This document shows, piece by piece, positions 1-9,249 of a stretch of DNA of 30,406 nt. Source of the stretch: Chara braunii (Eukaryota; Streptophyta; Charophyceae; Charales; Characeae); contig BFEA01000001.1 in assembly GCA_003427395.1 (NCBI GenBank), positions 5,275,146-5,305,551 of the forward strand. The letters run 5' to 3'. Each line of letters begins with the position of its first letter. Position 1 is the stretch's first letter. The position numbers and the translations under genes are program-made. The notes beneath the pieces are model-generated. The model saw only the letters and a program-made list of their open reading frames with translations, was not told where the DNA came from and searched no databases.

Positions 1-35
<35 letters not shown>
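1..35. repeat. (TA)n microsatellite
   Basis: Pure alternating A/T from the first base to 35. The same dinucleotide resumes at 809-824, immediately after the MITE, so the MITE sits inside one TA tract. Confidence 0.95.
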
Positions 36-38
<3 letters not shown>

Positions 39-808
39 GGTTACCTGACCGAACGTTCGGGGGCCCCTGGGTTGGCCCCCGAACGTTCGGGCGTTCGGGG
101 TCCCGTTCGGGGGCCGAACACCTCCAAGTTCGGCCCCTGTCAAAAAATATTTCGGGGCCTAAAAGTAAAGTGTTTTTTCTGAATTTTGTTTTGTGAGTTC
201 TCTATGATATAACCTACACGCCTATAAATTTTGATGCCATTCTGCTAAGCCAACAAAACATTAAAAATCGTCAAAGATGGGGGTGTCAAAACGTGCTCGC
301 CCACTCACTATTTTGTTTTTTTTTCATTTTTAACTTTTTTTTTTCACTTTATTTCGGGGCCTCAAAAAATTTATTATTTTTTGAAGAATGTTTAAGGATT
401 TATTGATTATGTAAAATACAAATCTGTAAATTTTCAGGGCATGTGTCAATGCCAAAAAAAAATTAAAAATCGGCAAAGATGGTGGTGTCTAAAAGGTGCT
501 GGCACACTCACTCATTTTAATTCTCTTTTTAGTTTTTCTTATTTTTATCATAGTGTTTATTTTATGTATTCGATTTTTAATTCCAATGTGGTAAAGAATT
601 TAGATGTAGTGCCCAGGCAAATGTTGTTTAGTTTATTTTTCTCCATAACATAGTTTTGTTTCGGAATTTTTGGAAAATGTGTGTTTGTTTTTTGTTTTTT
701 TTTTTTTGTCCGCGTTCGGCACGAATGGCCGAACGCCTCCTGAAGGGGTCCCGTACGTTCGGGCGTTCGGGTTCGGGCGTTCGGCCCGTCCGAACGCTGG
801 TAACCCTG
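36..808. mobile_element. hAT-like non-autonomous DNA transposon (MITE) in (TA)n
   Basis: The left end CAGGGTTACC (36-45) and right end GGTAACCCTG (799-808) are perfect 10-bp terminal inverted repeats. The flanking 8 bases on each side are TATATATA, consistent with an 8-bp hAT duplication, though uninformative inside a TA tract. Ends starting with CAGGG are common in hAT elements. Subterminal regions (about 49-135 and 708-797) are packed with the word CGAACG and its complement CGTTCG. The AT-rich middle holds an internal duplication: blocks starting TTCGGGGCCT at 151 and 353 each run to a shared stretch with AAAATCG, CAAAGATGG and GGTGTC. No transposase is encoded; short ORFs here are chance. 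Confidence 0.75.
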
Positions 809-824
809 TATATATATATATATT

Positions 825-950
825 CGCCTATTTTTGGACCCCGAAAAAATTATCGGGGTTTCATGCCCGCACTCGACCGCGGGCGGTTGGCCGCCGCGGG
901 CGGGATCCCGACCACGGGTAGTAAAATGGCCCGCGGTCGCGGGTGATACA
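825..950. repeat. CG-rich palindromic tract
   Basis: Contains the inverted pair CCCCGA/TCGGGG (839-859) and many copies of CCGCGG, CGCGGGC and GCCCGC to about 942. It resembles the iterated-word ends of the MITEs in this window but no matching terminal repeats were found, so the element class is unknown. Confidence 0.4.
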
Positions 951-1039
951 TAGAGAAAAATGACATAACAATAGGGCCAGGAGCTAAAATTTTTACTCGA
1001 TGTGTCAATGGATATCAACCAATGTCAATCCTGATAGTG

Positions 1040-1895
1040 GAAATGAAGATCTGAGAGTGGCACCTGCAGGTAGTGAAAACCAATCTCTGAAGAGCAGGTG
1101 GTAATCCCCCTTCAAGGGTTGTCCCTGTTCTTCCTTTCCTGGCCATTTCACTTCTCCCAAGCTGTCTCCTTCAGTTATCCCCAGCCATTTTTTATTGAAC
1201 TGCTGAATACTATTAATGATATGATCCTTTTTTGATGAAAAAGTTTAATCTTTGAACGAACCATCGACCAGTGTACTCGTATTGCCGTCTGAACGGATTT
1301 AACAATCAGTTCAGACAATTCTTTTTCTTCCAATTTTACCTCTTCTCTCTCGTATACACATTTTTTATACCATAATGTCTAAAGAAGACTTTACGTCCAA
1401 TCTCAAAGAATTTTTCCTGAAATTCCGAGAGTTGAGCAACCACTGGTTCCCATTGTCCTAAGAGAATGATCTTCCAATCCCATGGCCAGTCTATCCTTGT
1501 TAATCCCCTTCATACACAATCCCATCTTCTCCATAACAGAATCGATCCTGGGTATTGAATGAAGACATGCTCAATGGTTTCTCTGATTTTCTTGTTAGGG
1601 AAGACCGACAAACATATTTTACTAATTTTTACACCAAGGGACTGCTAGACCTCGTTGCTCTAAATTAGAAGCCAATCATTTGTTGGCAAACATCGGTGAA
1701 GTATTTGCCATTGCTATGAGGAAAACTTAGCAGGTTGTTTATTTATCTTATTAATGAATTTAATATTTTGAAAATTTTGTGCGTCGATATTCAAATGTCT
1801 GACCCAGCGGTCCCGTATTAATGACGGGACATCCACTCGTGGTCGTAACAGATGATACGCTGCTTTGACAGTGAGATTTTGCAGGGTGCGTGGTT
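1040..1895 (-). pseudogene. LINE-A 3' part: zinc-binding RVT C-terminal domain, decayed
   Basis: Conceptual minus-strand translation gives LQNLTVKAAYHLLRP near 1880-1840, then QWQILHRCLPTNDWL near 1690, then RETIEHVFIQYPGSILLWRRWD near 1600-1525. These align block for block with the intact zf-RVT region of LINE-B (LTVKSTYRLLRP, QWQIEHRCLPTNNWL, PETIEHIFLQCSGALWLWRWWD). The second zinc cysteine is replaced by tyrosine in VFIQYP. A lysine/glutamate-rich tail follows, as in LINE-B. Stops and frameshifts interrupt it. It is probably the 3' continuation of the LINE at 4196-7058, separated by an insertion; that link is inferred from element order and orientation. Confidence 0.7.
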
Positions 1896-3245
1896 TGTCC
1901 CTCGCTTGCTATATCCATTCAAATAGATCCAAAGGTAGATATGGAATCGGGCTTTGTGCCAGTGGGTGAAACACTCTCCATCCGGGACCATCACCCGGCT
2001 TTAGCTCGGAACTATTGGAGCAACTTCAGACATGTCTATGACAACTTAATGAGAAAATTCAGAAACGACTGGGAAAAAGCCCCATCGATCTGCTTTGTCT
2101 CACTCCGGCAAGACTGACTGCAGCGGAGCCACCATCTCTACTGCTGCTATACCATACTCCCATCCTACCAACTAGCCCCCTCACTGGTAGAACGCGTGAT
2201 AACCCACCATCTTCTCCCACTCACCTTATTAACTCTTACCGTCGTGCCAGAAGCAAGATAATAGGCCACAAAGGTCCTACGATTGTTCCAAAAACCTTGA
2301 AAACCCACACACACCCTTCCAACGTTCTCCAAAATTGTTGTACACTTCTACCGCTCTCTTCCAGGTCTCACAACCCCACTTTCTGCTGGGTTACAGGGCA
2401 ACGCAACTCACCCCAGCTACGACCAGCGTCGTCCCGGCAGCAACCCTTGGTTGTCTCGTGGAAAGCCCCCCCAAGACCTCCCCAGATCTCTCTACCAGAC
2501 CTCACGCTCCTGCATCACAGGTTACAGGGCAACACCCCAACTCTGGTCAGCGTCATTCTGGCATCGAACAACCACATATCTCGAGTATAACAGTGATGAC
2601 GCCACGTAAGACGAGTTGGTCCCCAACCCCACATTATGAATGTCGAAATTCCCTTCCGGATCACTGACCGTGCGTGCCTGAGGGATCGCGAGTTCCGGGA
2701 ATACTGGGAATGCACATGCCTTTCTACACGATCGAGGACAAAGTTCCTAGAATTTCCGTATCACACAGGAACCGAACTCATCTGCGAGTGGGACATTAGG
2801 CGGTCCCGAAAACGTACTCCCCAGCCCGGACACGTGTCAAATCTTCGTTGAACCCGACATATCACCGTAATTGCCTTTCCACTGCCTGACCATTGCCCCT
2901 TGGTGAGTACTCGCCCCCTACTGGCTGCAACCCCAGTGCTCCGAGTGTCTGCAAGACCACGCCTACCGAGCATTGGGATTCGTCCGGCGAACCCGCTCAG
3001 AAGCCGAATGACGGGAGCACAGCCTTCAGTTGAGGCCGGCCACGTTCGATTCCAAAATCTGTGAAACCCGCCGACGATGGGTGTTGCACCAACGGGACAG
3101 CCATAGCATCCCTACGGTACACCGGATACGGATCCGCCCCAGATGACGGGACCAACGAAGGTGATCGTCCCATTCCCCGAGGCCTAAAACGGAACCTCGT
3201 CCTTCGCCCGCCCACTTGCGATTCATATCCCTGAAACTTGACACA

Positions 3246-3380
3246 GAAGATCTCAGTTCTGACCTGGGACTCCACCCTCATCTTTCTAAAATCCTTGGCA
3301 CACCCCTTTTTGCGCACTTCTAGGCCCACTCTCACTCCGATCAGAAAGTCGCGCTGGGCGTGAGGTTGGGGCGTCACAGC
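3246..3380 (-). repeat. Dispersed repeat copy 1, LTR-end-like
   Basis: About 130 bases match 7126-7258 in the same orientation (shared blocks CTCAGTTC, TGGGACT, AATCCTTGGCAC, GGGCGTGAGGTTGGG). Read on the minus strand it opens TGTGACGCCCCAACCTCACG, the kind of 5' TG end seen on plant LTRs. No second LTR, primer-binding site or gag-pol is visible, so a solo LTR fragment is only a suggestion. Confidence 0.45.
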
Positions 3381-3470
3381 ATAGGGTCGCCCCTCTGCAG
3401 CATCGAGGCAAGGTGCTTCTAGCCTCTAGGGGGATACACACTACCTACACATATATAGCTCACACACTAC
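3381..3470. repeat. 85-bp direct repeat, copy 1
   Basis: The block beginning CATAGGGTCGCCCCTCTGCA and ending TATATAGCTCACACA recurs at 3762-3848, about 382 bases downstream, with a few substitutions and a 7-base CCTCTAG duplication present only in copy 1. Confidence 0.8.
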
Positions 3471-3761
3471 CCCAGATACTGACTACAGGTACAACCACGA
3501 TAGGCACATCGCAGGGGCAAGGCTGGGGGCTAGTGGAAGAACGGATGATGGCTCACCACCTACTCAGTCTGTAGTCTGTCCCTTCTGATCCCTACAGGAA
3601 GTACCTAGCCGATGACCGGAATCTGCTGTTAGGTGGGAGACAATCTACTACTACCAAGGATAGACAAAGTGAGGCATGGGTCCTTTGGGGGGGGGGAAAG
3701 CCCTAGCTGATTACCGGGTTCTAGAGGAGGGTTGTCTATGCACTGGCAACACATTAAGGGC

Positions 3762-3848
3762 GCATAGGGTCGCCCCTCTGCAGCGTCGAGGCAAGGTGCT
3801 TCTAGGGGGATACACACTACCTATACATATATATATAGCTCACACAGG
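3762..3848. repeat. 85-bp direct repeat, copy 2
   Basis: Second copy of the block at 3381-3470. It has one base change inside the CTGCAGC(A/G)TCGAGG core and a slightly longer TA run before TAGCTCACACA. Confidence 0.8.
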
Positions 3849-4204
3849 TACTGGTGGAGGTGAGAGGAGCACCGCTCACTGGTACTTGCCTCACAGATGC
3901 TCTATGGTGGGGAGCAGCGTCTGCTACGGGCCCACACACATTACAAATATACACATAGCTTACGGGCAAATATACATACAGAACACACACACATACATAT
4001 ATAACCATATGGTTGGGAGGAGGTCACGACCAATTGATGATACACGAGTTACTAGTTGGTCTACTTAGGGGCTAATAGGTGATTGCTTGAGCCTGGTGTA
4101 CGAAGTTTCCGTGCGACGAGGCTCGTTCGACTACGCTTCCACCAGGGCTAGGTCACTAGCCCTGGTGCCTTAACTGAGATAAAAATAACTCTAATCTTAA
4201 ACAT

Positions 4205-4700
4205 TTATTTGAGTGGGAAAATTTTGGCTTGGTCGGATGGTAAAGGGCGGAGGAGATGATGTCCAGTCACTTTGAAAAGCAATACTAGGGCTCCTTCTTG
4301 TACCAAGCTCATTATCTGCCCAACCTGCCAACTATGGGGGTCTTGTGTGATTGCTACGAAGTCTTCCTCCCGCAGTCTTACCCCTTTTTTCAATTCTCTA
4401 TCCCAGGCCAGAGGAATGGAGTAGGTAATTTGATCCAAATTTAAAGAAAGTTTGCGGGCATATGTGATGGTTTTCTTAAGTTGGTTAGGAGTCATCCAAC
4501 CTTTCTTTTCCAAGTGCCAGATGTCTTTTACCCGGATTACCCCTTTTCTTTCTCACTGAGACCAGGGAGGAGTTGAGCTATTATATATGCACCCATTAGC
4601 ATCAGTTATCCATCTATTACCAAACAATGGTTGTCTCAATATTTCTTCAAAACGCGTGGGATAAGGTTTATTTGGTAGGGCAGCTCTCGCCAAGTTCTCA
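4205..4700 (-). pseudogene. LINE-A thumb/connection region
   Basis: Minus translation near 4640-4560 gives FGNRWITDANG and STPPW, matching LINE-B FGNRWVVDSMG and TNPFW and LINE-C FGNTWVTDSNS. The piece at 4513-4205 continues with WMTPNQLK and WDRELKKGVRLREEDF. Homology ends near 4205. The next expected LINE segment (LTVK.YHLLRP) is found only at 1880, which is why I infer a 2.3-kb insertion. Confidence 0.65.
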
Positions 4701-5538
4701 ATAGAGCTGCCCGTAGGTTATCAACTAGAAGATCCTCGCGAGCTGCGCCTCTCTCCTCTTCCTATTTTGACTGAATACAAGGTCTGGGAATAATCCAGAA
4801 TCTGTTTTCTACCCAGTTGAGGGGGTGAACCTCCGGTGGTGTATCTGATGCTAGTCTCCTTAAGTGTTCTAAGGCCAAAGGTTGTCAGGGGTTGTCAATT
4901 CCTAAAATAAGGTCAATCATCCATTTGAATGGATAGGGCTTAACATTGCAGGGTAGAATTCAAAATTCTCAATCCTCCCCTCTGTTTTGGTTGGATGAGG
5001 GTGGACCATGCCACTCTAGGAATGACGCTTTCTTGTTCGACGTTCGTGATTCTCTCTCCAAAGGAAGACCGTCATTAATTTCCGAAGGTGTTTGACACAT
5101 GACTTTCCACACCATTGATTTGTACCATATTGAGGCTAAAACCACATTATCGATTACTATTATTTACTAAAGATCTGCCAAAAAGTGAGGTGTGTTGATT
5201 TGTCCATTGATTCATTTTTTCTAACGATGGTCTAGAAATCAATTCATCATTGGAAGTAGGCTTGTCGGAGGTCGAAAGAGATACTCCCAGTACTCTCAAT
5301 GGGGCTTCGAGAGGCAACCATTGAACCCTGGGGGATTCAGGAGGATGATCCCCATTTGAGTGAATCCACCAACCTTAAGTTTTACTCCCTCAATTGATTA
5401 CCATATCTGAGACTGCAATAAATTTATCAAGAAGATTTTTAATTTCTTCCATGTTCGCTGCTGAGGCTTCCATCATAATAGTTAAGTCATCGACTCATCA
5501 GCAAACAAGGAGGCTATCGGTATTGCTTCCTCGGGTAT

Positions 5539-6520
5539 TCATGAGATCCTTAATCGTCTGATGTTATGGTTAGCTTTAAGATTAGCCCCCAGAACCTCCA
5601 TTACAATAATGAAAAGGAAGGGGGTCAATGGGTCTCCTTGTCTTACCGACCTTTGAATCCGAATTTTCGGGGACAGCAATCCGTTAACAATAATTCGTGT
5701 AGTGACATTTGTATGAAGGATTTTAACCCATCTACGCATATTACGTCCAAAATTCAACTTTTGTAGGCATACGTCTAAAAAAACTTCAATCCACATGGTT
5801 ATAAGCTTTCTCAAAATCTATAAAGACCACAATTGCATTTTTCTTAGATTGTCTTGCAACTTTGACCGTTTCATTGATTAGGAGGATGTGATCTTGTATA
5901 TGACGACCTTTAATGAACCCTGTTTGGGAGGGGTGAATGATATCAGGCATGAGGGGGATCATCCGGTTAACCAAAGCTTTTGCTAACAGTTTGTAGACAA
6001 CAGTTAATAAGGTTATTGGTATGTAATTTCTAATGTTTGTCTTATCCCCCTTTTCATATAGTAAGGTAAGTATGCCCTGACTTACTATCTCTCTCATTTC
6101 TCCTTAGTCTCAAACCTCCTGAAAATATTGTAGTAAGTCGTTTGAAAGAACAAGCCACATTGTTTCCCAAAATTCTTTTGGAAGCCCGTCCACGCCCGGG
6201 GTCTTGTCCTCTTCCATTTGTATTAGAGACGTCCAAATTTCTTCCTTTGTTATTGGTTTTTCTAGGAGATCACATTGTTTTTTAGTAATAGATTGAAAAA
6301 GTGGTTCCAAAAAGGAACGAATGGCTAGATCATCTTCCTGTGACTGGGTAGGATCTTTTGATAACTGGAACAATTTTTTGAAGAAACCATATGCCACCCT
6401 TAAACTTGTTGCTGATGAAGTAGACACCCCGGGCTCTCGAGTGGACTCATGATCAAACAGACTTTCTATAGAGGATCGTCTGACCCGGGACCGGGCCATA
6501 GCAAAGAAGGATGTATCCAT
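5539..6520 (-). pseudogene. LINE-A reverse transcriptase domain, frameshifted
   Basis: Three overlapping open pieces (6520-6110, 6097-5786, 5814-5539) give consecutive RT segments. The first has ITKEEIWTSLIQMEEDKTPGVDGLPKEFW (fingers, with the PG.DG signature). The second has NYIPITLL, TGFIKGRHIQDH and motif A FIDFEKAYNHVD, which carries the first catalytic Asp. The third has motif B RSVRQGDPLTPFLF. The next expected box, FADD, is read on the minus strand at 5505-5485 as FADES: the second catalytic Asp is Glu. With two frameshifts and this substitution the enzyme is inactive. Confidence 0.85.
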
Positions 6521-6610
6521 CTGTCCTTCCGAGGAAAATTTTGACAGTTTGCCTCTAATTAATTATCCTTGTCAACGATGTTGCGCAAATGACAAAAGTT
6601 GGTTCCTGAG

Positions 6611-7024
6611 TTATTGGATGCTGTTAGTTTGGGAGGATTCATCTAGCTGATCTTGAGATTCATAATTTAGAATTTGTTCTTGAATATGCATTTCTTTTAG
6701 ATATTTTTTCTTTGCTTGTAATTTTGAGTATTCATTACATTTTTTTGCTAGAAAAAACAGACCATTGTTGAACAAAGAGATGTATGAGTCTTGTCTTTTT
6801 CTCGTCGTATGCCAATATTCCCATACATCTGTTAAATACCTCCTAAACTGGTTATGTGATAATAGAGATGTGTTCAATTTATAGAACCCTCTCCCTTGAT
6901 CTGTTTTTTTGCCAAAGGATAGGAGGACTGCACACATTTTATGATCGGCCCCGGTCCATGGGCTTTGTGGGAAAATTGCAGCCCCTATGATTGTACTATC
7001 TAGATCTTCCAACATAAGAATCAA
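6611..7024 (-). pseudogene. LINE-A endonuclease end and linker
   Basis: A 137-codon open piece. The early DHKMC segment corresponds to the C-terminal DH catalytic motif of APE endonucleases in LINEs (LINE-C has GLDHNACG at the equivalent place). It is followed by the helical linker with DVWEYW, NNGLFFLAKKCNEYSKL and EQILNYESQDQ, nearly identical in order to LINE-D. The reading frame continues upstream of the first Met (SRSRVDLILM), so that Met is not a true start. It is separated from the RT piece at 6520-6110 by an interruption. Confidence 0.75.
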
Positions 7025-7125
7025 ATCAACTCTTGATCGAGATTGAAGACGATTTCCTTAATTACGTATGTATGTAAATAACCTTTGTCGGGGAATTTTA
7101 GTCCCGTCCAAGGAACTCCGGCACA

Positions 7126-7258
7126 TGAGATCTCAGTTCCGACTTGGGACTTCAACCCCCTTTCCAAAAATCCTTGGCACGCCCACTAATTCACACTTCC
7201 TTGCTCACTTTCACGCCGATCATGAAGTCGGACAGGGCGTGAGGTTGGGCGTCATAAT
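7126..7258 (-). repeat. Dispersed repeat copy 2, LTR-end-like
   Basis: Partner of 3246-3380 in the same orientation, ending (plus strand) GGGCGTGAGGTTGGGCGTCA. The two copies bracket the LINE-A main body, but sequence outside the shared block is unrelated. Confidence 0.5.
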
Positions 7259-7319
7259 GCAGTCGGTGTACATGCAGCCGCGTCAAAGAAAAATGACTGG
7301 GAAATGTACTGCTGGTTTA

Positions 7320-7726
7320 GGGCCTCGGCCGCCTTGCCACACCAGTGTCGAAAAGTGCATTTTCGACATTTTCTCCTCGCTACACAGCATGTCGAAATCC
7401 GAGATGCAAAAAAAATTGAGGAGCTGTCAGGGAAAGGGTTTCAACACCTCCTCTCGAGAAGGGCTCGTTCCCCAGCCTGCAACTTGGACATTTTCAACAG
7501 TCCTCGGATGGGATGTCGAATTTTTGCCCGAATGTCGAAAAAGAGAACACACCAACGCTTGTCCTATCTTCACCCCAGTTTGTCTCTTTTGTGCATACGA
7601 CTCGTGAGTTCTTCACTTCGACATGCTGTGTGGCGAAGAGGGTTTTTCTTTCGAAAGAGGGAATGTCGAAAATTTCCTGACATATGTCGAATTTCGTGAT
7701 GTTTCGACATTGGTGTGGCAAGGCCC
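7320..7726. mobile_element. PIF/Harbinger (Tourist-like) MITE
   Basis: The left end GGGCC...TTGCCACACCAGTGTCGAAA and the right end, reverse-complemented, GGGCCTTGCCACACCAATG match, except for a 9-base insertion in the left arm. Both sides are flanked by TTA (7317-7319 and 7727-7729), the 3-bp duplication typical of PIF/Harbinger. The inverted homology extends inward: CACAGCATGTCGAA near 7383 pairs with its complement near 7618. The word TGTCGAA or its complement TTCGACA occurs at least nine times in 407 bases. No transposase is encoded. The Myb/SANT-like ORF at 9.2-10.9 kb belongs to the accessory family used by this superfamily, but no direct link is shown. Confidence 0.8.
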
Positions 7727-7874
7727 TTAATGGAAACCTCACCTTTATCCCCAAATAAGAAAGAAAAGATACAAGAACTTAGCCATTTGGTTACGTCTGG
7801 AGAAAAATCTGTACCTTGATTGTCATCGTAAGCTGTCAATTCAAGCTGTCAAAGTTGATGTTGCACGTCAGTTG

Positions 7875-7913
7875 GGGGTGCTCATATCACCTCTTTTCTT
7901 TTCTTTTTTCTCT

Positions 7914-7944
<31 letters not shown>

Positions 7945-7979
7945 TGGGGTGGGTGGGGGGGGGGTGCTCATATCACCTC
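7875..7979. repeat. Poly-pyrimidine tract between 19-bp direct repeats
   Basis: GGGTGCTCATATCACCTC is present at about 7876-7893 and again at about 7962-7979. Between them is a T-rich run followed by GTGGGGTGGGTGGG. The flanking repeat length is typical of a retrotransposition target duplication, so this may be an insertion consisting almost only of a poly(A) tail (minus sense). A simple tandem duplication is the alternative. Confidence 0.6.
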
Positions 7980-8228
7980 CACTTGTTTTTTTTTCCCTTC
8001 TTTTTCCCCAAGAACCAAACTTTGTTTTAGGGGCCCAGTGCCCAAGACTAAACACATGCAAACGAAGTCCTTGCAGGGGAGAGTTCGGCCTCAATCCCCT
8101 ACCAAGGAGCCGAGTCTATTCCTGTACAACAAATCTTCCGGCAATTACAGACAAGAAAGTACAGAGAGGAAAAGCTATCAGCATCTATATTTTTCAAAAC
8201 CCTCAAGTTCAAGGGGTGCTATCCATTG

Positions 8229-8322
8229 TGGTAGGAGCACACCCGAATGTCATCCTGTGGTGAGGGTGGCTTCTTGCTATTGGTGGGGAGCTGCAACTGC
8301 TGGAAAACGTTTCCAGCATCCC
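8229..8322 (-). repeat. Hairpin-headed SINE-like repeat, copy A
   Basis: Minus strand begins GAGGGATGCTGGAAACG followed by TTTTCCAGCAG, a near-perfect hairpin, then GCTCCCCACCAATAG, and ends with GCTCCTACCAC. The same order of blocks occurs in copies B, D and F. No poly(A) directly adjoins this copy. Confidence 0.55.
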
Positions 8323-9160
8323 TCACAATAGTAATTAACAAAGATGTACATCATGATGTCCCAAGCTAGCTCCTGATAGTGACCTCACTCTATCCCTGTG
8401 CGGCAGCAGAACTGTCCCCCGGTCTTGAACTTTCTGTGCTGTCTTTTGACTGTGTACTCCAAAGGTTGCCAGACCTCTTCAGGCTCTATCTAACCCCCCC
8501 TGTTCAGCAGCTCTATCGTATCTGACCAATCCCTCAGTGAGATGTGCCGTATTGGCATCCTTGAGCCAAGTCTCAGTCCTCTTCCTGCTTCTCTAGTCAC
8601 CTTTTCCCCAAGTGTGGCCTCTTTCTACTTTAGAAGTTCCCCTGTACAACACTAATGCGGAGTGCAAGCCAGGCTTAGAGATGTGAAAGTCTTCTGCTGG
8701 TCTTCGCATCCAGTTCTCCTGTCCCTTTGTCCATCTTTCCACACAGGTCTTTCCCTTTCTTCCCAACCACAGCAGATCCCAGGCCCCACCCAGTGTCTCT
8801 TGAAGTTTTCTATGTGTTTATTTAAATTATTTTTACCTCTGGGATTGTTTTTTTTTTTTTTTTTTTTTCTCCCTTTCTTTCTTTCTTTAAAAAGTCCAGG
8901 GTGTTGTAGAGGCCAGTTGCTAGGCTCGCATTCATCGCCGGAAGCGGTCAGCTATAGTTGCCCTGAAGAGACGAGGCTACCTCCCATCCCATCCTCGCGT
9001 CAATACTCCTAGCCCACCCCCTATTCCTACTATCCTACCTCAGTGTGACCAGCACTCAGGACCGTTACCCTACCAGTATCGAAGGGAACTCGCTCAAAAA
9101 AAAAACATACACATCTATGTATGTATTATACACAATAAATTAAATGTATATACGTATGTA
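8323..9160. other. No recognisable gene
   Basis: Contains a poly-T run near 8848-8872 followed by CTTT repeats, and an AT-rich segment at 9100-9160 that may be the 3' flank of the Myb-like ORF on the minus strand. The plus-strand ORF at 8662-9012 spans the poly-T and shows no family motif. Confidence 0.5.
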
Positions 9161-9249
9161 CACGAGTGCGGCAGTACAACACAACAAGCGACGGGGGCAT
9201 CGTTTGTGGATGCACGGACAGGACGACTGACGCAGGAGCAGAGGCAGCA

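Larger units (their letters stand above)
1896..4195. other. Non-genic interval splitting LINE-A; repeat fragments
   Basis: No convincing coding sequence. A duplicated block with GGTTACAGGGCAAC starts near 2390 and 2518. Two further repeat pairs are listed separately. A G10 run lies near 3690-3700, followed by TA/CA-rich sequence at 3825-4010. The open frames here (for example 2997-3377 minus and 3676-4068 plus) show no family motif and no codon bias that I can see. Confidence 0.5.
4196..7058 (-). mobile_element. LINE-A, 5'-truncated non-LTR retrotransposon
   Basis: In minus-strand order this holds the end of an APE-type endonuclease (SRSRVDLILM near 7050-7024, and DHKMC as the DH motif), the linker, RT fingers, palm motifs A and B, a mutated catalytic box, and the start of the thumb/connection region. 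The 5' edge at about 7058 lacks most of the endonuclease. Frameshifts and stops cut it into at least five open pieces. The layout and motif wording are those of the plant L1-type elements seen again as LINE-B, C and D here. LINE-D is the closest relative, sharing long stretches such as FPQSPW and KKTDQ. Confidence 0.85.

Noticed and set aside
557-1018. 153-codon minus-strand ORF
   Set aside because: It spans the MITE's right end, a TA microsatellite and a CG-rich palindromic tract; no protein family resemblance.
3676-4068. 130-codon plus-strand ORF
   Set aside because: It covers the 85-bp repeat and CA/TA-rich sequence; composition is low-complexity and it has no motif.
1912-4212. 12-bp inverted ends (CCATTCAAATAG and TTATTTGAGTGG) as termini of a transposon inside LINE-A
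   Set aside because: Only 10 of 12 positions match and no flanking duplication was found; it could be chance in AT-rich sequence.
7816-8331. 171-codon plus-strand ORF
   Set aside because: It runs through poly-T and poly-G tracts and a SINE-like repeat, with no family motif.
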